Positions 57,701-64,000 of a stretch of DNA of 64,000 nt are shown here, one piece after another. The first letter of the stretch is position 1; every line of letters starts with the position of its first letter. The stretch lies in NCBI GenBank assembly GCA_012932295.1, contig JAAONU010000011.1, forward strand, positions 40,674,352 to 40,738,351, written 5' to 3'. Position numbers and translations under genes: made by a program. This stretch comes from Cyclina sinensis (lineage: Eukaryota > Mollusca > Bivalvia > Venerida > Veneridae). Under the pieces are notes generated by a model. The model had not been told where the DNA came from, searched no databases, and was given only the letters and a program-made list of their open reading frames with translations.

Positions 57701-59862
57701 AACCGTGGCATTGTAAAACTTGTCAACTTTAGATGTGAATTTTACTGTGTGATCACTGATGACATGTATAGTGCTTTGTAACACTCTCTACCTGTTACCG
57801 TTCCGTGTGCACGTGCTACACGTGCAAAAACGGAAATTTAACGCCTAGCTGCATTTGACTGATAACATGACGACGAAACGATGCACGTGTAAAGTGTGTC
57901 GATAGTTCATGTTTGTGCAATATACACAATTTGGATAAATTTGCAGATGTGCAAGATATTTAAAAACTAAAAGTGTCAGGTTTCTTTTTTTGTTGAGTGT
58001 ATAAATATATATATATATATATATATTCCTCGACATATGTCAATACCATTGCCTCGTATAATGTACTTACGCTCTCGTTCGATGGCGTTCACAAGTTTCT
58101 CCAGCTCGGCGACTGTTGGGTTGTGCCCTAGATCCAACATGGCGTGTGATAAATCTGAAAGCTGTATTCGTCCAATGCGATTCGTGTCATACTGCCTAAA
58201 AACCTCGTACATATCTGTATGAACAAGGTAATATTTAGTGTTTTGCAAGCCATTTGCAAGTAAATAAAACATATCTAGTTTTTGTACTGAAGGACTTAAT
58301 TCTTGGAACCTATATTGACTTCTCTCTGCTGACTGTTCTACTTGGATTCTGAAATTACTCGACACGAAACGAAAAAACTTAAAAGTAACGTTGAAATTAC
58401 GAGTTTTCAAGCCCAGAACCTCCTTTTAGAAGTCTGACACTTTGTCTTCACAAAGGTTCGCCAGGAAATGGTAACTGAATCTAAATATCTGAACAGTTTT
58501 TATAAGACTTAAAAATATCATTTTAGAGTTCTACTAGGATCTTTTGGATTAAAAAGGCCCGCTCCTTGAATGACTCTACTTACATACTCTTATATAGAAA
58601 AAAAGTGTTAAAAAATCCCCTTGTACAGGATGGAAAAGACCTAGATATTAGATATTTGTGGTGCAGAATCATCTTAAACTACAGTAAAGAATTTGGTCAA
58701 ACCTTTGTGCCTTGTATTAAAGTTTGCTCCCCCGGATATCAGAAGTTTTATATAGACATATATTGAGGAAATGTTTCTGTGGCACGTTTTCATCACATAA
58801 CTTGTAAGAAAATTACTTACACGAAATATCTTCTTCAGTGAAGTGGTCTGCCTAAATAAAACGGAAAAGTGTGGGTCAAATAAAATGTTTCTTTTAAGTT
58901 TACAGATAAAAACTCGACGAAAATTCTTGTATTTACTAATGGTTACACACGTTACTGAAATAAATATGTAAGGGAAATTGTCTTAACCGATTTTCAAAAA
59001 TATAATATTATATTATTTGGACTTTTGTTTATTTATTTATTTTCGGTGAGGATGCATTCATTCGACAAGGAAAAATAGTTTTTAGTTTGAAGACTATGAA
59101 TTAGGAAACGAAAATTTTCTCACAAAATTAAGAAATGTGACAAGAAAATAAGAATCTTTCATGGCACGTAATCTAAATTTTATACCGCTACAAGGTGCAA
59201 AGAGTTCTACTAAGTTATCAGTGACTTAACTACAGGCTCGCGTGCCAAGTTCACATTTATTTTGAGTTCAAAACTTAATTTAGGATTTAACCCTCCTTGG
59301 AATCAGTTTTGTCAATCTATCAAAGATTCATATTTAGCGTTCCATCGACCTTGACATTTTGTTTGTGAAAGGTATTTCACAAAGTTCCTACCCAAATGTC
59401 AAATGCCTTAAACGGAAGTATAATATTTAGTTGTTGTTTTTATAGCAATACATTTTCGTACTTAAATGGCTGAAGAAACGGAGATCGTTTTAAACTTTCG
59501 CCTGAAAGACGGACATTTATTTTAAAAAGAAAGTTGTATAAGAATGTATTTAAATCTCGACTCGTGATTGAGCAAACGTTAAACAATTCATATGATATAA
59601 CATATAATACAATACTGCACTCTACTTGAAATCACTAATGAATTAACACATGTTACAATTGCCAATTTTTTTTCTAATACATGAATATATTTAAATGACT
59701 TTTGTGATAAATTACATTAAATGAATAGAACTACCACGACTATAGCACAAGTTATAAAAAACTGACGAAACTTCAGAATTGATCAAACTCTCAAATAGAA
59801 AGAAAAAACGGAAAAAGAGATACACGCATAGATATTTATATTCTTATATTAGTACTCACCAT
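54721..59862 (-). CDS. Divergent calmodulin-like EF-hand protein, complete
   Basis: Calmodulin-type proteins bind Ca2+ through EF-hands and then regulate target enzymes. Five coding exons, complement(join(54721..54749,55132..55377,58071..58214,58821..58851,59860..59862)), give 453 nt and 150 residues, against 149 for calmodulin counted with its Met. Exon 1 is just ATG before GTGAGT. Exon 2 (31 nt) encodes [10 protein letters not shown], like the ADQLTEEQIA start of calmodulin. Exon 3 (144 nt) holds EF1 ([12 protein letters not shown], degenerate) and the first helix of EF2. Exon 4 (246 nt) holds a broken EF2 loop ending [12 protein letters not shown], then EF3 ([12 protein letters not shown], canonical) and most of EF4 ([12 protein letters not shown], canonical). 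Exon 5 (29 nt) encodes FIRVMTSK and stop, like FVQMMTAK. All donors and acceptors are GT-AG and phases agree. Intron 3 contains a SINE and a full Tc1 element. The N-lobe probably binds Ca2+ weakly or not at all; the C-lobe should bind. A paralogue lies just upstream. Confidence 0.9.
55506..55797 (+). repeat. tRNA-derived SINE, family 1, copy ii
   Basis: Head GAGCGGATCAGTGGTCCAAC with CTAGATCGATCCCCCTC B-box region, then the same body as copy i (GGATGAGACGTTTAACCGAG, CATGCAAAAGAACCAGGAGT, CCGGTACCGATGATAAATAA). It lies in intron 3 of the calmodulin-like gene, opposite to the gene's direction. Confidence 0.8.
56412..57999 (-). mobile_element. Full-length Tc1-like (DD34E) transposon in a calmodulin-like intron
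   Basis: Terminal inverted repeats match over 25 bp after the first base: CTCAACAAAAAAAGAAACCT plus GACA on the left (from 56414) and its inverse on the right (to 57997). TA dinucleotides flank it (56410-56411, 58000-58001), the usual Tc1 target duplication, and the right flank is a TA microsatellite. The element is 1588 bp and its end lies 71 bp from the splice donor of exon 3 of the host gene. The near-identical ends suggest a recent insertion. Confidence 0.9.
56701..57726 (-). pseudogene. Tc1-like transposase, frameshifted in G-runs
   Basis: Cut-and-paste DDE transposase. The N-terminus has a paired-type helix-turn-helix ([20 protein letters not shown], then [14 protein letters not shown]), a [14 protein letters not shown]-hook-like linker and a second DNA-binding half ([10 protein letters not shown]). 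The catalytic Asp are in LFSDELRF and [11 protein letters not shown], and the Glu in [12 protein letters not shown] lies 34 residues after the second Asp, the DD34E spacing of Tc1. The frame slips at a G5 run (about 57172) and again within a G13-type run (about 57120-57138), so the two halves (189 and about 144 codons) are no longer continuous; otherwise nothing is missing. Homopolymer sequencing error is an alternative to real mutation. Confidence 0.9.
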
Positions 59863-61058
59863 TATTAAAATATTCCTTTTACAAACCTGGACAACAATAA
59901 AAGCAGAAACAACAATTAACCGTTCCTCATTAAAAAGCAGACGAACTGATCGAAAAAGCAGACGAACTTATGTAAATAAAAGAACATACATTAATTAAAC
60001 GTTCCAAGGTTAAACAATCTTAATCAATATCAATTAAGCGTTAAACTGGTTGATCAATATCTACGCAATGAGCAATTAAATGATGTGATTTATTTGAGAG
60101 ATTATCTTCATTGAATAATATATAAAAAATTGTTATCTTTGTATTGATCTGCAAGATATTGATTGCAAAGAAACAAAGACAAGCTTTGTAAAATCTTTTA
60201 TTTTTTTATGTAACAAAGCTCCGCTTGTGCATAGGATATATCTTCAAATAAACACAATATACATTCAATTTGTGAAAAAGTTGAAAAAAATGACATTTTT
60301 TTCTAATATATAACATTTAGCGCAATAAATTTGCATCATTGCGTACATCATAGTTTCATCTTGATAAATTATTAAACACAAACAGATATAGACAGGCTAA
60401 AAGATAAACCAATTAAGTTCGTTAATTACACATCAAACACACCGTATAAATTAAGGAAAATAAAAAGAATATTTTTGTTCTGTGGTTCAAGAGTTTTGTA
60501 CAGACAACTACACTTTGAGCTAAAAACAAAGGCCAATGAATGGAAGACACTTTTGTAGATTCTTCAGTCTAGTTTCTCATTTTCTAGTTAATTTAGTAAA
60601 AGAATTCCTAAAGGTTAAGATACAGTGTTCAGTGTGGTTTCAGAATTGTCATAAGGGAGTTAAATATAAATTTCAAACAGTTCTTGATAAGAATCGAACA
60701 TTCATATGGAAAAATAAGAAAAAACAAGGCATAACATACATATGATCACGTTGAGATAACAAGTTGTCACAGATATAATGCAAAATCTATATATATGAAA
60801 TCCCTCTTGAATATGAGACTACTATTTACATTCCGAATAATTATTGAAACCACGTGGTTTAGTCATGGTTGGATAATTTCACAGAAATCAAACACAGCTT
60901 CTTCGCAGAATCTGAAATACAAACAGCTTGATCACGAATGTTTTGTTTCTGTACATGCATTGTTAAACAGGAAAACAACTGTCTACGTCACAAATTCAAA
61001 TTTGTATTTCATACACTTGTGTGGGATTTATTTTGATCTGTTTCAACTTTGATTAGGA
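59863..61058. other. Intergenic between the two calmodulin-like genes
   Basis: Expected to hold the promoter and 5' UTR of the downstream gene; no definite TATA or initiator assigned. Frames at 60536-60745 and 60795-61052 are not protein-like. Confidence 0.35.
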
Positions 61059-61260
61059 AGAGTTGTCTAGGGGCAGAGTGCCGGACTCTCAATCCGGGGG
61101 TTACTGGTTTGAATCTCATCAGGGGTGAGTGTGTAAGTGAATTTTCTCATTCATCAATTTCTGTGTGAGTACGGTCTGAAACATTCATCGAGTAGGAATT
61201 AATCAAATGCGCTTGCTTTTTTCCCACTCAATATAAGATAAGCAAGTTTTAAAACATCTA
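61059..61260 (+). repeat. tRNA-derived SINE, family 2, copy a
   Basis: A box AGTTGTCTAGGGGCAGAGTG and B-box region TACTGGTTTGAATCTCATCA at tRNA spacing (61066-61130), followed by a GTGAGTGTGTAAGTG..TTCTC tail resembling the one after the head at 63888. Ends near ATAAGATAAGCAAG. Confidence 0.6.
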
Positions 61261-61395
61261 TTATTTAGTTATCTAGTCATGCAATTTACACTAACATCGT
61301 GACTGGAAAACACAAATACGAGACATCTACACTAAAATCGTCTTGTTTTAAAGATACTCCAGCCAAAAATATAACTGTATTATATATTTTCAGTA

Positions 61396-61428
<33 letters not shown>

Positions 61429-61478
61429 ACTAACCTTGAGAAATAAATACATCGCCAATGCTTCATTTCTAAACTTTG

Positions 61479-63304
61479 TTACTTGTACTGGTCTGGATAC
61501 TTCACTTTCATTATCGCTTTAAATTCTGAAAATATGGAAATTACCATTTGTTTGTTAAATATAATATCATACTGCCAAATTTCAATACATACAAATTATC
61601 TTATCAAATATATCACCTATGAATTTACCAATACTTAAAAAGAAGAACTGTTCACCGCATACATTATTAATGGATACCTAACTTAAACCTTTCCTAAAAG
61701 ATTAAAAGACACTGTAGAAGTGCTTGTATATTTATTTCGCTCAATCGGATAACCTCGGTCATGAGTGTTAGGATTACCTAATGAAAGGTACATGTATATC
61801 TGACTGTAAGCCTAACGGAAGGGGCGCTATGCTTTTAAAGTCTTTATAAGTACTAACAGGCATCAGTTACAGTGACACTGACCTTGAAAACTCTTGGTTC
61901 TAACAGCTACCCATTCTTACTTGAAACTGCATTAAAATCGACAGAAGGGAAGATGGTGTAAAGAAATTGCATTTTCCAACTGCATACTCAAGAAGACAAG
62001 AATTTACGTTAAACAAACCTTTATATGAGACCTTCTGGTCACCGTTATGGTCCGCCTCTTTTATCATTTCTTCTACTTCCGAAAATGGAACTGGTTCACT
62101 TGACATTTCATCTAAGATAAAACATATATTGGGAACCGTATTTAATAATCTGTTTGTAAGAAACAGGTCAGTAGAAGGGATGCAAGAAATACCAATTACG
62201 TGCACTTGCTACCTACTGTTTCGTGACAATACTGTCAAAAAGCCATACATTACAGTATCAGGTAAAAGTGTTATTCATTCAAATGTTGTTGAATAATATA
62301 GGTAATGCAATTTAGGTATTTCAACTAAAACAGTTTTCTCTTGTGTCAACATAGATCAATAATCTGCATATACGTTGCAAGCATTTTTTTTTGGGGGGGG
62401 GGGGGGGAAATCAGTGCTTCGGTGCTTTCAGTGCTTTGATAAATGAAATTGCTTAATAACTTTACCAAGAGCATTCTTCATTTCCAAGAGAGTTATATAC
62501 CCGTCGTTATCTCGATCAAATATTCTAAACATTTGTTCCAATTCACTCGCAGATTCCATAGCACTGTCCGTATAATCTTTGGCGGTCATCAGACTGACGA
62601 ACTCGGGGAAACTGATTACACCGTCTCCTGAAAAAGAAAAAAAATACAAGTTGCACATTTCGAGACAGAAAACTTTGCGGAACTGAAAGTACATGTATTA
62701 ATTCTAACTCTGATGTCATCATGTGACTCGTTTGGACTAAAGTCATATCCTCAAAACAACAATGGTACCCTGTGGTAGTTACTAACTTAGATTTGAATTT
62801 AGAGAACCTTCTTTGTCTAGTGGTAAAGGTGTCCGCTCGAGGTAGAAGTTTCGAGTTGTTCTGACGAGCTGCAAAATATTTAAGAACATGTAACCGATTT
62901 CCTCTTCGTTTGTCATCTGCCTTACGAAGAAAGATTCAGGAAGTAAATGTGTACATTTGTCAAGATGTCTCTTAAAGCCGATTGGCCCTTTCTGAAAGGG
63001 TGTCAACTATCAATTTTCTTCAGTAGAACTCAGGTGTTCTAAAATCTAGACTGCGGTTTCCTTTGTAAGATTTTCTTTCTTTTTTTTTTTTTTAAATTTC
63101 ACTTAATACTCAATTTTCTCAAGCGTAAATTTACTTTAGCATATAGCACAGAGCCCATACCGTCAGCATCAACTTCTTTGATGACTCTATTGACCTGTTC
63201 GTCTGAGCCAACCTTTCCCAAAGAGATAAGTATTTCTCTGACATTTGATTTCTTGATAAAGCCGTCGTTGTTTTTGTCAAAAATGGAAAAGGCATCTTTA
63301 AGCT
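61479..63304 (-). CDS. Second calmodulin-like EF-hand protein, 5' end outside window
   Basis: Four exons, complement(join(61479..61525,62019..62111,62466..62627,63161..63304)), 446 nt with consistent phases; a first ATG and a short N-terminal exon are missing and probably lie beyond 64000. Exon A (144 nt, same length and phase as exon 3 of the neighbouring gene) has EF1 (DKNNDGFIKKSN, last position Asn not Glu) and the start of EF2. Exon B completes EF2 (DADGDGVISFPE, canonical) and holds EF3 (DRDNDGYITLLE, canonical), ending ALG. Exon C has EF4 (DHNGDQKVSYKE, Gln at the usual Gly). The last exon encodes FKAIMKVKYPDQYK and stop, longer than calmodulin's FVQMMTAK. The intron between B and C sits in the EF3-EF4 linker and has no counterpart in the neighbour. 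Three of four loops look able to bind Ca2+. Confidence 0.87.
62800..62870 (+). repeat. tRNA-like remnant
   Basis: CTTTGTCTAGTGGTAAAGGT resembles a tRNA A-box arm and GTTTCGAGTTGTTC a decayed B box. It lies in the intron between exons A and B of the calmodulin-like gene. Confidence 0.35.
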
Positions 63305-63882
63305 CTACAAAGGAACAATAGAATTTTCTTGCACCAGTTTCTATTTATTTGAAAACCTTATATGGCTTTTTCTGAAAAATATTAAAATAAACTTCTCAAT
63401 TTTTTAGAGAACAGACTCTAGCAAAATTTTGCTTCATTTATTGATTTTGTTATCACCCTTTGGTCCTTTTTTTTTCTTTTTTTTTCTTGGACATTTTTTT
63501 CAAGATATAAACGATCTGACACTCGTTCATATTTCATAAAGACCTTTGTCTCTGGCTGTGAGCTTCTGGCGAGCTTAATAACATCTCCCAGGATGAGTTG
63601 AATCAAAGTTTATATGTAAAGATTTTTACGGCCATTTAATGGGGTTAATTTAGCCATATCTAAAAATACTGAAAAAAAGCTCATACGCAATTATCTTACA
63701 AGAAAAATATTTTGATGAAATTTCACAATTTCTCAGATTGAAAATTCAGATATTTGAAATAAAATATGTTAATGGTAACAAATCTGAACAATAACAATAG
63801 AACTAATCTATTAATGTGTAGCAAATACATGTACAATGTTTAATTTGAGGTGATAATAGAATAGAGGTATACACTGAGGAGG
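63305..63882. other. Intron of the upstream calmodulin-like gene
   Basis: No N-terminal calmodulin exon found on the minus strand here. The frame at 63418-63606 has no EF-hand features. Confidence 0.4.
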
Positions 63883-64000
63883 CACCGTGGTCCAGGGGTA
63901 GAGCGCAGGGCTCCGGATCCGGAGGTGGCGGGTTCGTATCCCGTCAGAGGCGAGATTCTCTCACGAGTCTTTACATTCCTCCACGCTGCGCGAATACTGG
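63883..64000 (+). repeat. tRNA-derived SINE, family 2, copy b (runs off the window)
   Basis: Head CACCGTGGTCCAGGGGTAGA, then a GCTCCGGATCCGGAG hairpin in the anticodon-arm position and B-box region GGCGGGTTCGTATCCCGTC, followed by GCGAGATTCTCTCACGAG. The acceptor ends do not pair as in a functional tRNA. Confidence 0.6.

Noticed and set aside
63888..63960. Functional tRNA gene
   Set aside because: A and B boxes are good, but the acceptor stem does not pair and the sequence continues into a SINE-type tail like the copy at 61059.

Overview
The window looks like nuclear DNA of a marine bivalve mollusc, most likely a heterodont (venerid-like) clam. It is AT-rich, genes are split by introns, and most of the sequence is dispersed repeats of the kind I associate with clam genomes: arrays built on GACCTTGACC, elements opening with CAAGAGGGCC, tRNA-derived SINEs, Tc1 transposons and decayed non-LTR retrotransposons. 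The organism call is an inference; no species-specific marker is present.

Genes, left to right. One exon of a UBR1/UBR2-type N-recognin ubiquitin ligase lies on the minus strand (3073-3335). A complete SOCS4/5-type suppressor of cytokine signalling is on the plus strand (15423-18043, two coding exons) with a long 3' UTR. A complete translin-associated factor X gene (TSNAX) is on the minus strand (22550-26665, four exons including a 31-nt first coding exon). A possible Myb/SANT-related fragment sits near 31.2 kb. An intronless-coding rhodopsin-class GPCR is on the minus strand (48024-49037). Two neighbouring calmodulin-like EF-hand genes lie on the minus strand: one complete (54721-59862, five exons, 150 residues) and one whose 5' end runs out of the window (61479-63304). 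The calmodulin-like genes only become visible when short exons (3, 31, 29 and 47 coding nt) are joined by splice sites and reading phase.

Repeats. 0.6-3.0 kb and 4.6-5.9 kb: composite CAAGAGGGCC elements with internal tandem arrays. 3.4-3.9 and 5.9-6.3 kb: an inverted-repeat element carrying a tRNA-like core. 7.5-8.6 kb: a SINE beside a dead Tc1. 10.2-13.1 kb: two abutting non-LTR retrotransposon remnants and a pentanucleotide tail. 20-22, 38-40 and 41 kb: arrays rich in AGGTCA half-sites. 27.7-29.5 kb: an ~800-bp tandem duplication. 33.0-33.8 kb: a 41-bp minisatellite. 40.6 kb: a near-perfect palindrome. 42.0-46.8 kb: a non-coding block bounded by TTAA plus 12-bp inverted ends. 56.4-58.0 kb: a full-length Tc1 element inside an intron of the complete calmodulin-like gene.

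The genes do not form an obvious pathway; they are unrelated neighbours in ubiquitin, cytokine, RNA-processing, receptor and calcium signalling. The most noteworthy observations are the paired calmodulin-like genes that keep the ancestral calmodulin intron plan while their EF-hand loops diverge, the repeat arrays that carry dense nuclear-receptor-type half-sites, and several inverted-repeat elements that I cannot assign to a named family.
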